Below are positions 44,357-54,184 of a stretch of DNA of 64,000 nucleotides, in pieces. This DNA is from Metabacillus bambusae (lineage in GTDB: Bacteria > Bacillota > Bacilli > Bacillales > Bacillaceae), in contig NZ_JAGDEL010000024.1 of assembly GCF_017497975.1 (NCBI RefSeq), forward strand, positions 51,268-115,267, read 5' to 3'. Both the position numbers and the translations under genes were made by a program. The notes beneath the pieces are model-generated. The model searched no databases. It saw only the letters and a list, made by a program, of their open reading frames with translations, and was not told where the DNA came from. Position 1 is the first letter of the stretch; every line of letters starts with the position of its first letter.

Positions 44357-45124
44357 TTAAAAAGGAAATTGATTCAACCATTGTCCACCATCCATCGTGA
44401 TACATTCTCCATTGATGTACGCAGCATCCTCTGATAAAAGAAACGTGGCAAGGGCGGCAATTTCTTCAGGTGTACCAAGTCGTCCAAGTGGTACACTATT
44501 AAGAGTTCTTTTTGCAGCTTTCTCTGACTCCCATAATTTATCAGCTCCACCAGTCCTCTCGATTGGCCCAGGTGCTATAGCATTTACTCTTATACCATAT
44601 TTTCTCCCCCATTCAACTGCTAAGGTTCTCGTTATAGACAGAACACCAGCTTTTGCAGCCGCTGAGTGGATTACTCCTGCCCCTGCATTCCATGCATATG
44701 TAGCAACCATATTCAAAATGGCACCTTTCATTTGTTTTTCTACCCAATATTTCCCAATTGCAGAACTGCAATAAAATGTCCCATTTAACACAATATCAAT
44801 GACTGACCTCCACCCATTATTCGATAGATTTTCAGCTGGACAAATAAAATTCCCAGCGGCATTATTAACGAGAGCATCAATTCTACCATATTTTTTATCA
44901 ACTAACGTAATCATTTCAGAAACCTTTTCATCATCACGAACATCCAGCTGATATTGGAATACTTGTCCTTCATACAATTCAATTTCTTTTTTTGCTGCTT
45001 CCAGCTTTTCTAATGTTCTACCGATAATAACAACCTTTGCTCCATCAGCAGCAAAACGTTTTGCCATTCCTTTCCCCATCCCATTTGATCCACCAGTAAC
45101 AATGATGACTTTATCCTTCACCAT
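44357..45124 (-). CDS. fadH: 2,4-dienoyl-CoA reductase-like SDR (FadH/YkuF)
   Basis: 255 residues, short-chain dehydrogenase. Cofactor motif VTGGSNGMGKGMAKRFA, NAAGNF, WNAGAGVIHSAAAKAGV with the SDR lysine, NAIAPGPIERTGG. Assists oxidation of unsaturated fatty acids. ATG 45124 is preceded by GGGGGG. The FadR-like box immediately upstream agrees with B. subtilis, where FadR controls fadH-fadG. fadG (ykuG) is missing here. Confidence 0.93.
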   Translation of the reverse strand: MVKDKVIIVTGGSNGMGKGMAKRFAADGAKVVIIGRTLEKLEAAKKEIELYEGQVFQYQLDVRDDEKVSEMITLVDKKYGRIDALVNNAAGNFICPAENLSNNGWRSVIDIVLNGTFYCSSAIGKYWVEKQMKGAILNMVATYAWNAGAGVIHSAAAKAGVLSITRTLAVEWGRKYGIRVNAIAPGPIERTGGADKLWESEKAAKRTLNSVPLGRLGTPEEIAALATFLLSEDAAYINGECITMDGGQWLNQFPF

Positions 45125-45142
45125 AATACCCCCCAATAAAAA

Positions 45143-45160
45143 TGAATGACCATTCATTTT
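45143..45160 (-). promoter_or_regulatory. FadR-like operator before fadH
   Basis: TGAATGACCATTCATTTT fits 14 of 17 fixed positions of TGAATGAMTANTCATTCA and is part of a 24-base palindrome (AAAAATGAATG-AC-CATTCATTTTT). Confidence 0.7.
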
Positions 45161-45397
45161 TATTTTACCATATTTTATCTCCTTATTCTATTAATAAAAA
45201 GTCAATTAGATGACAGTTCAGATTTTGAATAGAAGTCTTAATTTAAACCGTGATATACTTATATCTATACTAGTACGTATTAAGGAAAGTTGTAACTATG
45301 AACAAATGCGCTTATCCTCAATACAATTTTATAAACATATAAAAAATTGAGGCATACTCAATTCTTAGATAAAAACTATGGAGAATGGTTGGTAATC

Positions 45398-46258
45398 ATG
45401 ACAAAACAATATTCAAGGAGATCTTTTTTAAAAGGTCTTCTTTCCTTTTCCTTTGCTGGCATTTTCACGTCAGCTGGAGGTTATACATATGCTCGTTATA
45501 TTGAACCATCCTTATTAGATATTACAAAATATTCGATCAAACATAAAAAAATCCCTAATGCGTTTAATGGCTTTAAAATTGTCCAGTTTAGCGATACTCA
45601 TTTAAGTGATTTCTTTACATTAGACAGGTTAGAGACAATTGTAAAAAAGATTAACCATCTGTCTCCTGATATTTTATTTTTTACAGGTGATCTGATGGAT
45701 GAACCAAACCAATATACAGAAATTAATAAAATAGTACCTATCCTAGAAAAATTGAATGCTCCCTTTGGAAAATACGCAGTTTATGGAAATCACGATCACG
45801 GTGGTTATGGAACTGAGATTTATAAAAATGTTATTACTATGTCCGGCTTTACCCTTTTACAAAACGAGGTAACAAATGTATCGATGATTGATGGTAGTAA
45901 AATCGGAGTTGCAGGTATTGATGATTTAATGTTAGGGAAACCCAGTTATGAAGGTACACTAGGCAATTTAAACAAAGATCTCTTCAACATCTTATTAGCG
46001 CATGAACCTGATGCAGCATTAGAAGCTAAGAGATTTAATGTGAATTTCCAATTATCTGGACATAGTCATGGTGGGCAAATACAAGTTCCATTTTATGGAC
46101 CTCTTATTACACCTCCGTATGCATCCGTTTATCCCGAGGGTATGTATAATGTGGATGAAATGAAGCTATATGTAAATCGTGGCTTAGGAACGACAAGACT
46201 TCCGTTTAGATTTTTTTCCGTTCCTGAAATATCGCAATTCACACTCTATTCAGAGTGA
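45398..46258 (+). CDS. ykuE: Tat-exported metallophosphoesterase YkuE
   Basis: 286 residues from ATG 45398, equal to B. subtilis YkuE; the alternative upstream start gives an unlikely leader. The twin-arginine signal SRRSFLKGLLSFSFAG is followed by a calcineurin-like domain: FSDTHLSDF, FTGDLMDE, YGNHDHGGYG, LLAHEPD, SGHSHGGQ. In B. subtilis it is a cell-wall-associated metal-dependent phosphodiesterase exported by TatAyCy. No tat genes are adjacent. Confidence 0.94.
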   Translation: MTKQYSRRSFLKGLLSFSFAGIFTSAGGYTYARYIEPSLLDITKYSIKHKKIPNAFNGFKIVQFSDTHLSDFFTLDRLETIVKKINHLSPDILFFTGDLMDEPNQYTEINKIVPILEKLNAPFGKYAVYGNHDHGGYGTEIYKNVITMSGFTLLQNEVTNVSMIDGSKIGVAGIDDLMLGKPSYEGTLGNLNKDLFNILLAHEPDAALEAKRFNVNFQLSGHSHGGQIQVPFYGPLITPPYASVYPEGMYNVDEMKLYVNRGLGTTRLPFRFFSVPEISQFTLYSE

Positions 46259-46345
46259 TTTATCGTTCATAGAATCTTTATACCAATTAAGGATTGAATA
46301 ACAAAAGTTATGAATTGAAACTCATGTTTAGTTAAATTAAATGCA

Positions 46346-46373
46346 AAAAAGCTGACAAACAGTCAGCTTTTTT
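46346..46373. terminator. Bidirectional terminator between ykuE and GGDEF-EAL gene
   Basis: AAAAAAGCTGAC / GTCAGCTTTTTT stem. Confidence 0.87.
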
Positions 46374-48456
46374 GATTCTCCCTATTTAAAACTTCAGGAT
46401 GGACAGGTCTGCTAAATAAGTAACCTTGCCCTTTTTGACAATTCATCCTTGAAAGAAACTCAAGCTGTTCCAGAGTTTCAATACCTTCTGCAACAACAGA
46501 GAGATCTAAATGATGGGCAAGATGCAAAATCGTCGTTACAATTGCTTCATCCTTTTTGTCATTCAGTACATCCTTAATAAATGATTGATCAATTTTTAGG
46601 GAATCAATTGGGAACTGCTTTAAGTACATGAGTGAAGAAAAGCCTGTTCCAAAATCATCGACAGAAATCATGACACCTAGATTTTTCAGTCTCTGTATCA
46701 TCACTAATGCTTCCTCAGCATTTTGCAATGCACCCTCAGTAATTTCAAATTCAATTTGTGAGGGGGTGATTGAATAAGTATTAAATAAGGATTCGATCAT
46801 ATCCACTAAATGTGGCTGCTGGAATTGTTTTGCCGATAGATTTATGGCCACAACTGTTTCCGAAACACCAGCTTCATTCCAATTCCAAAGTTGCTTACAA
46901 ACTTCCTCTATTACCCATTCACCTATTGGAATAATTAGTCCTGATTCTTCAGCAATTGGAATAAACTTTGCAGGTGACACAATCCCAAGTTCAGGATGTT
47001 TCCATCTTAGTAAGGCCTCATAGCTTACAATTTCACCTGAAGCTAGATCAATTTGCGGCTGATAATACAATACAAGTTCATCATGTTCAACCGCTCTCCG
47101 AAGTGCTGTCTCTATCAAAAGTAGCTCATTTGTGTTTTTTTCCATTTCTTTTGCATACAACTGATAGTCTGCTCGACTCCTTTGCTTTACAACATATAAA
47201 GCCTTGTCTGCATTAGTTATTAAGACATCTTCACTTTCACTATCATCAGGAAAAATACTAATGCCAATACTTAAGGAAATAAAGTAAAGAATTTCATCTA
47301 TATAAAAGGGCTCCTTAAACATTTGCGTCATCTGTTCAGCTACACATACAGCACCCTCACGACTAGTATTTAGTAATACAACAATGAACTCATCACCACC
47401 ATGTCGATACACATTAAAATCTTTGTGATTGATTTGTTCAAGTCTTTTACTAACCTCAATTAATAGCTTATCTCCACTATTATGCCCAAGCGTATCATTC
47501 ATCATTTTGAAACGATCTAAATCCATAAACATTAAGGCTAATGGATGATTGTTTTGTTTACAAAGAGCAAGAAATTCTTTTAAATCTTTTTTTAATGCAC
47601 TTCGGTTTAATAAGCCCGTTAATGGATCATGGTATGCCATATGCTCAATTACTGCTGCCTGCTTTGTCTTTTCTGTAATATCTCTAAGAAGTAAAAAGAT
47701 ACCACTTACCTCTTCATTTGTAATTATAGGTACTGTTTTGTAATGAACATTAATATTTTTTTCAGCAAAAATTATGTTGGTTTCTCCCTCTGAAGCTATG
47801 CCTTTAATGGTATTGTCAAATGAATTGTTAAGAACGCTTTGGAATTCATGCTGAAATAAATCAAAGATACTTAAGCCGATTAAGCTATCCTTTATATTCA
47901 TCATTGAAATGGCTGATGGGTTTACAGATCGTATTTGTCCTTCTAAATCAAGTGAAAAGACCGCATCCATGTTATGATCGACAAGTGATTTATACATTTG
48001 CTGACTCTCAACTAGCAAACCTTTCTCAATCATTCGTTCTGTTATATCTCTTGTTACACCAATAATATAGACAACTTCTTCTTGCTCATTTAAGATCGGT
48101 GTTAAAATTGTTTCCCCGTAAGTAAAAGTATCTTTTACAACTTCTAATTTATCTTGAAAAGAATATGGCTGTTTTTGCACACGTGCAAAAGAGTACTTTT
48201 CATGTAGATGATCCGCAATTGCTTTTGGCTGCAGATCGTGAAATGTTTTCCCATTGTAATCAGATTCAAACTTTGCATGTAAAATCCCAATATCATTCAC
48301 AAACAAATAAGTAAACGAATCATCAATTTCAACCTTCATTATAAAAATTAAATCTTTAATATGCTTTAGAATGATCTCAAAAATGAATGATTTAATTTCA
48401 GTAAACTTTTTATCATTATGAAAATCCCTTTTTATTAAGTTAAGAAAATTGTCCAT
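46363..48456 (-). CDS. PAS-GGDEF-EAL cyclic-di-GMP signalling protein
   Basis: 697 residues, no transmembrane span. Two PAS-like sensor domains (about 35-140 and 150-265), GGDEF domain with GGDEF at 353-357 intact, and EAL domain (EAL at 480-482 in SYEALLRW, then INLSAKQF, EFEITEG, DDFGTGFSSL, KIDQSFI). Both catalytic motifs look active, so it may make or degrade c-di-GMP. Resembles the domain order of B. subtilis YkoW/DgcW-type proteins without their membrane part. It does not belong to the conserved yku block. Confidence 0.93.
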   Translation of the reverse strand: MDNFLNLIKRDFHNDKKFTEIKSFIFEIILKHIKDLIFIMKVEIDDSFTYLFVNDIGILHAKFESDYNGKTFHDLQPKAIADHLHEKYSFARVQKQPYSFQDKLEVVKDTFTYGETILTPILNEQEEVVYIIGVTRDITERMIEKGLLVESQQMYKSLVDHNMDAVFSLDLEGQIRSVNPSAISMMNIKDSLIGLSIFDLFQHEFQSVLNNSFDNTIKGIASEGETNIIFAEKNINVHYKTVPIITNEEVSGIFLLLRDITEKTKQAAVIEHMAYHDPLTGLLNRSALKKDLKEFLALCKQNNHPLALMFMDLDRFKMMNDTLGHNSGDKLLIEVSKRLEQINHKDFNVYRHGGDEFIVVLLNTSREGAVCVAEQMTQMFKEPFYIDEILYFISLSIGISIFPDDSESEDVLITNADKALYVVKQRSRADYQLYAKEMEKNTNELLLIETALRRAVEHDELVLYYQPQIDLASGEIVSYEALLRWKHPELGIVSPAKFIPIAEESGLIIPIGEWVIEEVCKQLWNWNEAGVSETVVAINLSAKQFQQPHLVDMIESLFNTYSITPSQIEFEITEGALQNAEEALVMIQRLKNLGVMISVDDFGTGFSSLMYLKQFPIDSLKIDQSFIKDVLNDKKDEAIVTTILHLAHHLDLSVVAEGIETLEQLEFLSRMNCQKGQGYLFSRPVHPEVLNRENQKS

Positions 48457-48563
48457 CCTTCTTCATCCTATATCTTTCTACGATTTATGTTTTTAGTATC
48501 TTATTTTTATGCTTAATTTATAGTATCACATAGAAAGATCCAATTGATAAGAATTTATTATGA

Positions 48564-48911
48564 TTAAGTAGCTAGTAGTTTCCCAATAAAAACACCTAAA
48601 ATTCCTCCGCTTATCGTTAATAAAATATATAGTAGAAACATTAGATATTGTTTTTTCTGAATGAGTTGAACTGCCTCAACACTAAATGTCGAAAAAGTTG
48701 TAAATCCTCCACAAAAGCCTGTAGCAAAAAATAATAAAAGTTGTTCATTGCTTACTGTTGTTACGCAAAAACCAAGCAAAAGAGCACCGATTATATTAAT
48801 GCTAACAATAGAAAGTGGCAACTTAACATTTTTAGTTATTGTAAGCAAAAGCTCTCCCAATAAATATCTTGCGACAGCACCTACTGCACCACCTAAAAGT
48901 ACACTAACCAT
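48564..48911 (-). CDS. crcB: Fluoride channel CrcB/Fluc, second subunit
   Basis: 115 residues, four spans, with the fluoride-channel signature GFCGGFTTFSTFSVE and the GAVARYLLGE start. Overlaps the upstream crcB by eight bases, so the two are translationally coupled. Fluc proteins act as dimers; two unequal genes suggest a heterodimer of opposite orientation. Exports fluoride. Confidence 0.94.
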   Translation of the reverse strand: MVSVLLGGAVGAVARYLLGELLLTITKNVKLPLSIVSINIIGALLLGFCVTTVSNEQLLLFFATGFCGGFTTFSTFSVEAVQLIQKKQYLMFLLYILLTISGGILGVFIGKLLAT

Positions 48912-49287
48912 TACTCAAACCCCATTTTTTGACAATATCAGTAGCGATTTTCATACCCAAAAAGGCAACAAGGAGACTTAATATAATGGAGCATAACATA
49001 TAAATAACTGCTTGCCCCACCGGTAAAAGAGTCAATTCTAAGCTAAAAGTTGACATCGTCGTAAATCCTCCACAAAAGCCTGTACCGAGCAGTAACTTTA
49101 ACCATTCCTTTTCTTTTCGTTCTATTAAAAAGGCTGTAATAACACCGAGTAAAAAACTCCCTAAAATGTTTACAAACAAAGTAGAAAAAGGCCCAAAAGG
49201 ATGCACAAAAGAAATGATATATCTCAATAAAGATCCGCAAGCACCACCCATTGCCACATAAAAGCTATTGATCAATTTTTTCAACAT
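48904..49287 (-). CDS. crcB: Fluoride channel CrcB/Fluc, first subunit
   Basis: 127 residues, four spans, signature GFCGGFTTMSTFSLE and GGACGSLLRYIIS. Forms a pair with the following crcB gene. No fluoride riboswitch recognised upstream. Confidence 0.94.
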   Translation of the reverse strand: MLKKLINSFYVAMGGACGSLLRYIISFVHPFGPFSTLFVNILGSFLLGVITAFLIERKEKEWLKLLLGTGFCGGFTTMSTFSLELTLLPVGQAVIYMLCSIILSLLVAFLGMKIATDIVKKWGLSNG

Positions 49288-49371
49288 AATTTAACTGCCT
49301 CATTTCCTTTACACAATGATAAATCCATTATGATTATCTCAAAGTTACGATATTTTTCAATATGTTAAATA

Positions 49372-49448
49372 AAGGCTGTTTTCGCAAACTTTGTTGCTAT
49401 TTACCAAGTAATGCGGTTTGGTTGATTTCTGTTCCTTTAAAAAAGAAC
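49372..49448 (+). repeat. Palindromic intergenic repeat, family A, copy 2 (truncated)
   Basis: AAAGGCTGTTTTCGCAAAC and TTGTTGCTATTTACCAAGTA, then GGTTGATTTC, but the palindrome's right half is missing. Confidence 0.75.
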
Positions 49449-49456
49449 GAATAAAA

Positions 49457-49491
49457 GAAGCAGACATCCTTAACCTAAAGGAGTCTGCTTA
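49457..49491 (-). terminator. Terminator after ppk
   Basis: AAGCAGACTCCTT / AAGGATGTCTGCTT stem followed by CTTTTATT. Confidence 0.78.
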
Positions 49492-49507
49492 AACTATGTA
49501 AATACAA

Positions 49508-51619
49508 TTATTCTTCATCATCCATGACCTGATATGCTTTTCCAAACAATAATAATTGACTATCAATCACAGGTTCTTCAATGTTTTTTTTCACATAATG
49601 ATAATTACCCTTTTCATCCTGCTCTCTAGCTTTTACATTGTCAGATAATGCACTTGCTAAAATACTATTTATGCGCATTTTAATATCACCATCAAATATC
49701 GGAAATAATATTTCTACTCGTTTTTCCATATTTCTAGTCATCATGTCAGCAGATGAAAGAAAGGTTTTTTCTTCACCATTATGATGGAAGAAGTAAATAC
49801 GACTATGCTCTAAAAATCTACCTACAATACTTCGTACTTTTATGTTTTCACTTACCCCTTTAATACCAGGGCGCAAGCAGCATGTTCCACGAATAATTAG
49901 TTCGATTTTCACACCAGCATTTGATGCCTCATAGAGTTTCATGATAATGACTTTATCTGTTAATGAATTCATTTTTGCTATGATTCGACCATTAGCAAAT
50001 CTTTTGTGAAAGTTAATTTCCTCATCAATAAAACGGATAAAGTCTTTTCGTATGTCAAAAGGTGCAACTGATAAATGATGAAAATCAGGTTTTTCCGTAT
50101 ATCCACTTAAATAATTAAAGAAATTTGTAGCATCAATTCCAAACTTTCTTTTGGATGTGAGTAAGCCCATATCTGTGTAAATTTTAGCTGTTTGATCATT
50201 ATAGTTCCCAGTACCTAAATGAACGAAACGTTCAATTCGATTATTCTTTCTTCGGACTACAAGTGTAATTTTACTATGTGTTTTCAGGTACGTCATACCA
50301 TAAATAACGTGACATCCTGCCTTTTCAAGCTCTTTAGCCCATTGAACGTTATTTTCTTCATCAAATCGAGCTTTGAGCTCAACTAAAACTGTTACTTGTT
50401 TGCCCTTTTCGGCTGCTCTTTTTAATGCATCAATAACAGGTGAATCACCACTTACACGATAAAGAGTTTGTTTTATCGCTAATACGTCAGGATCATCAGC
50501 TGCTTCAGCAACAAAGTCAACAACAGGTTCAAATGATTCATATGGATGATGCAAAAATACGTCCTGTTCTGAAACTTTCTCAAAAATATCTTCATCTGAA
50601 GCTATGTCACGAGGGGGTTGGGGAATTAATGTTTCATATATTAAATGCTCTCGAATTCTAGCCATTTCCTTATAGAAACCAAATAATATCGTCAAGTCTA
50701 AAGGTCCATCAATTTCATATACATCTTTTTCGTGGACTTCAAGTTCTTCAGTTAAATATCGTAAAATATTTTGATCAAAACCGTTTTGTTGAATCTCAAG
50801 ACGAACTGCGGCACCCCATTTTCTCTTCTTCAATTCCTTTTCTATCTCTTTAAGTAAATCACGGGCACCCTCTTCATGGATCGTCATATCTGCATTTCTA
50901 GTAATCCGGAAAACTGAGACAGAAACGACCTTATATCCTTTAAATAATTTATAGATAAAATAACTTATAACGTCTTCTAATTGAATAAACTGCACTTTAT
51001 TATTAGATGTTTCTAATCGGACAAATCGATTTAAAACAGCTGGTACCTGGACAATTGCAGTTTTCAAGCGATTTTCTACAAATTCATCATAATCTTCAAT
51101 AACGATTGCAAGATTTAAGCTTTTATTTAACAGCATTGGAAATGGACGATATGCATCCACAGCCATCGGGGTTAGGACAGGAAAAATATGTTCATCAAAA
51201 TAATCTTCTATATTTTCGAGTTGTTCCTTTGTTAAGTTTTCCATCTTAAGAAATTCAATATTCTCTACAATAAGCTTTGGTAATAGTACTTTATTATATG
51301 TTTCATATTGAAGCTCTACTAGATTGTGAGTTTTGATGGCAATTTCATTTAATTGTTGTTTAGGAGTCATTCCCGCTTTATTTTCAGGTTTATTAAACCC
51401 TGCCTTGACTTGATCCTTGAGTCCTGCAACACGTACCATAAAAAACTCATCTAGATTCGCGCTAAATATCGACAAAAATTTCAATCGCTCTAACAAAGGG
51501 TTTCGCTCGTCAAGAGCTTCTTCTAATACACGTTCATTAAAAGCAAGCCAGCTAAGTTCTCTATTGTTGTAATACATTGGACTATTAAGTTCCATCGCAT
51601 TTTTATTTATTGTTTTCAT
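49508..51619 (-). CDS. ppk: Polyphosphate kinase 1
   Basis: 703 residues. PPK1 features: N-terminal NRELSWLAFNERVLEEAL, DDPDVLAIKQTLYRVSGDSP, MTYLKTHSKITLVVRR with the phospho-acceptor His, RFVHLGTGNYNDQTAKIYTD, and the C-terminal VRSIVGRFLEHSRIYFF and SSADMMTRNM. Transfers the gamma-phosphate of ATP to polyphosphate. Placed after ppx with 204 bases between, so synthesis and degradation genes are together. Confidence 0.95.
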   Translation of the reverse strand: MKTINKNAMELNSPMYYNNRELSWLAFNERVLEEALDERNPLLERLKFLSIFSANLDEFFMVRVAGLKDQVKAGFNKPENKAGMTPKQQLNEIAIKTHNLVELQYETYNKVLLPKLIVENIEFLKMENLTKEQLENIEDYFDEHIFPVLTPMAVDAYRPFPMLLNKSLNLAIVIEDYDEFVENRLKTAIVQVPAVLNRFVRLETSNNKVQFIQLEDVISYFIYKLFKGYKVVSVSVFRITRNADMTIHEEGARDLLKEIEKELKKRKWGAAVRLEIQQNGFDQNILRYLTEELEVHEKDVYEIDGPLDLTILFGFYKEMARIREHLIYETLIPQPPRDIASDEDIFEKVSEQDVFLHHPYESFEPVVDFVAEAADDPDVLAIKQTLYRVSGDSPVIDALKRAAEKGKQVTVLVELKARFDEENNVQWAKELEKAGCHVIYGMTYLKTHSKITLVVRRKNNRIERFVHLGTGNYNDQTAKIYTDMGLLTSKRKFGIDATNFFNYLSGYTEKPDFHHLSVAPFDIRKDFIRFIDEEINFHKRFANGRIIAKMNSLTDKVIIMKLYEASNAGVKIELIIRGTCCLRPGIKGVSENIKVRSIVGRFLEHSRIYFFHHNGEEKTFLSSADMMTRNMEKRVEILFPIFDGDIKMRINSILASALSDNVKAREQDEKGNYHYVKKNIEEPVIDSQLLLFGKAYQVMDDEE

Positions 51620-51823
51620 TCTCTATGCCACCCTTTTATTCGACAATAACCTACAATTACATAATATCATTTACTTATATTTCAATTGTAAATTTATTGT
51701 AAACTTTTTGTTATTATTTTGTAAAAAAGAATATTCCGAATATTTTAAAAATAACCCATTCGAATTTAGCTAGCTATTATTGCTAAGTTACGAATAAGTC
51801 ACTTTCAGGATGAAGTACGTTAT

Positions 51824-53362
51824 TTATTTTATTAAAAATTGCACATTAATAGACTTTTTTATTTGTTTTTCCAAATGCTTTTTTTGTTTTTCTACTTGAT
51901 AATGCTCAGGTTTCCAATCCTTATTACACGTAATTTCTAATAAAAGCTCTTCACCTTTTGCTTCTAATCCAATATGATCGATGATATTTCGTTTTGTTGC
52001 ATGTAAACTATAGGCGAACTTTATGATAGCTCCTAATAAACGGTATTTAGTTAGCTCTTCCTTTGTAAACCACTGACTATATAGTGTTACATTTCTCTTG
52101 AAAGCTGCCTTACTTGTAAAAGATGCTATAAGAGCTATGATCAAACGTTCCTTATGAAGTAACCCATCTATTGTTCTGTTTGCTAATAAATAAAAAGTAT
52201 GTTGACTGCTAGATTCAGAATCTATGTATGATCCGAGATTATAAACAAAGACACCACGTTTTATAAGTTTTGCATCCTCTTTGTTAATTGAAGAAAATCC
52301 AGCCTTGTTCAATAATTGTGCGATCATCATAGCACTTTCTGTTACATTGAATACGTGATTAATATTAATATTATAGTCTGTAGCTAAATCATAAAAGCTT
52401 TCCTCAATGACATTTGGAAAAATAGATAGTCCAAATTCTTTTGTTAGCTCTTCATAAAATACACCGTCTCTTAAACCTTTTCTACTTAGTGCAAACTTGT
52501 CAGTATCCACACACTCCATTAAGCAATTAAATACTTCCACAGCTGGAATAATGATGTCTGCACGATCCTTTGATAGTCCTTCAACACGCTGCATCTCAGA
52601 AAAAGTAATTGATTGTAAAAAATGATTGATTTCGTTAACATCTTGTTTACTCATCATATATTGATGAACACCTGCAAGTGGATAGCCTGTATACTCTTGA
52701 TGGATTTGCACCATATTTCTTGCACTTCCGCCTATTCCAATAATCGGAAGTTTTTTATTCAAGATCCAGTCTAGTGTTTTAAATTGATTGATTAGAAACA
52801 CTCTAAGTGAATTCAGCTCTTCCACTGTTGGAGTTTCGCCTTTTACAAATTGTTTTTTTAAAGACAGTGCACCAAAAGGAAAGCTATGATAGCTTATTAA
52901 TTTTCGATCCTCAAAATAGGTGAGTTCTGTACTTCCTCCACCAATATCAATGGTGATTCCGCTTTCAAATGGAGTTGAATTAACTACTGCTAAGTAACCA
53001 AAGTATGCCTCCTCAAACTCAGATAATATCCGCATCGAGAAATCTGTTTCTTTCTTGACTCTTTCAAGAACATCGTTTTGATTTTTAGCTTGTCGAATCG
53101 TTGCGGTTGCGACACATTTTACTTCTTCTAGTTGATGATGTCTTGTTACTTCTTGGAAGCTTTGCAATGTATTTATTAAAATGTCGATTCCTTTATCCTC
53201 TAAAAAGGCCGCTTCTGTTAAATAATTTCGAAGTCGTGCAACAGCCTTTACATTTTGAATTTCTTTTAATCTACCACTTTTATCCCGTAAATAAATGACA
53301 AGCCTCATCGTATTTGAGCCAATATCAACAATTGCATACTTTTCTTGGTTCACTTTCAACAC
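51824..53362 (-). CDS. ppx: Exopolyphosphatase (Ppx/GppA family)
   Basis: 512 residues. ASKHA motifs YAIVDIGSNTMRLVIY and SGITIDIGGGSTELTYF; GIGGSARNMV and, after about residue 310, an HD-like C-terminal domain. Removes terminal phosphate from polyphosphate or pppGpp. Start at GTG 53362 with GGGTG upstream; TTG 53359 is nearly as good. Located ahead of ppk. Confidence 0.93.
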   Translation of the reverse strand: MLKVNQEKYAIVDIGSNTMRLVIYLRDKSGRLKEIQNVKAVARLRNYLTEAAFLEDKGIDILINTLQSFQEVTRHHQLEEVKCVATATIRQAKNQNDVLERVKKETDFSMRILSEFEEAYFGYLAVVNSTPFESGITIDIGGGSTELTYFEDRKLISYHSFPFGALSLKKQFVKGETPTVEELNSLRVFLINQFKTLDWILNKKLPIIGIGGSARNMVQIHQEYTGYPLAGVHQYMMSKQDVNEINHFLQSITFSEMQRVEGLSKDRADIIIPAVEVFNCLMECVDTDKFALSRKGLRDGVFYEELTKEFGLSIFPNVIEESFYDLATDYNININHVFNVTESAMMIAQLLNKAGFSSINKEDAKLIKRGVFVYNLGSYIDSESSSQHTFYLLANRTIDGLLHKERLIIALIASFTSKAAFKRNVTLYSQWFTKEELTKYRLLGAIIKFAYSLHATKRNIIDHIGLEAKGEELLLEITCNKDWKPEHYQVEKQKKHLEKQIKKSINVQFLIK

Positions 53363-53499
53363 TCACACCCTAACTCGATAAAATAAGGTACATTATACCA
53401 CATTCAAACATAAGGTATACTGTGTTTTTTAACCACAACAAAAAAAACATTATTAGACATACGAATGCTTTATGAATCCATCATTTTAGGAGGGCTTCT

Positions 53500-53994
53500 A
53501 TGATTCATATAGTTAAGGCAAGGGAATCACTTGCTATTATTGCCGCGAATTATCGAATATCTTTAAATCAATTAATAGCAGTAAATAATATAAGTAATCC
53601 AAATATTATTTATATAGGACAAAAGATAAACATACCATCCTTACCTAATCCCGACTCCATTCCTTTTTCAATTCAAATTTCAGTTTCTACTAAACGTTTA
53701 ATTTTAAAAAGAGAAGGACAAGTTGTAAAGGAGTATCCTATTGCGGTTGGTAAAATCGTTACTGCTACACCTGTAGGAGATTTTGTCATTGTTAATCGGG
53801 AACCAAATCCAGGAGGACCTTTTGGTGTGATGTGGTTAAGTTTATCGAAAATCCATTATGGAATTCATGGAACAAATAATCCAGCTTCAATAGGAAAAGC
53901 AGTATCACTTGGCTGTATTAGAATGTACAACAATGATGTATTAGAGCTAGCATCTATAGTACCTAATGGCACTAGAGTTTTAATTAGACCTTAA
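53500..53994 (+). CDS. ykuD: L,D-transpeptidase YkuD with LysM domain
   Basis: 164 residues, exactly as B. subtilis YkuD. LysM domain 1-46 ([20 protein letters not shown]), then a YkuD domain with His123 (YGIHGTNN), and SLGCIRM with catalytic Cys139. Cross-links peptidoglycan; in B. subtilis a sporulation-linked protein. ATG preceded by AGGAGGG. It restores synteny after the ppk/ppx insertion. Confidence 0.95.
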   Translation: MIHIVKARESLAIIAANYRISLNQLIAVNNISNPNIIYIGQKINIPSLPNPDSIPFSIQISVSTKRLILKREGQVVKEYPIAVGKIVTATPVGDFVIVNREPNPGGPFGVMWLSLSKIHYGIHGTNNPASIGKAVSLGCIRMYNNDVLELASIVPNGTRVLIRP

Positions 53995-54054
53995 GATTTT
54001 ATTAATATTTTGTAAGTTGCGTATTCAAACTGTATAAAATCCCTTATAATGACA

Positions 54055-54184
54055 AATGAAGTAATAGTTCAAAACGGTAGTGCCTTAGTTCAGCCCCGAA
54101 AAGCACTATAGGGGCCAAGCAACCGACTCTTCTCAAAGTCTTACTGCTGGAGCTAAACGATATAGCAATGTAAGGAGCAAACAA
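54055..54184 (+). promoter_or_regulatory. Structured leader of ykuC, possible cis-regulatory RNA
   Basis: A TATAAT -10 (near 54044-54050) begins a leader of about 130 nt. TAGTGC (about 54079) can pair with GCACTA (about 54104), while loop bases GCCCC pair with GGGGC just downstream: an H-type pseudoknot. A competing stem TAGTTCAGC / GCTGGAGCTA and a GACT/AGTC hairpin are possible. I could not match it to a known riboswitch class. Confidence 0.45.

Noticed and set aside
49288..49371. Fluoride riboswitch before the crcB pair
   Set aside because: No crcB-motif pseudoknot sequence recognised in the short upstream space.
54076..54160. SAM-I riboswitch before ykuC, prompted by GGGGCCAAGCAACC
   Set aside because: Only the short GCAACC run resembles SAM-I; the flanking conserved GAGGTGGAGGGA part and kink-turn are missing.
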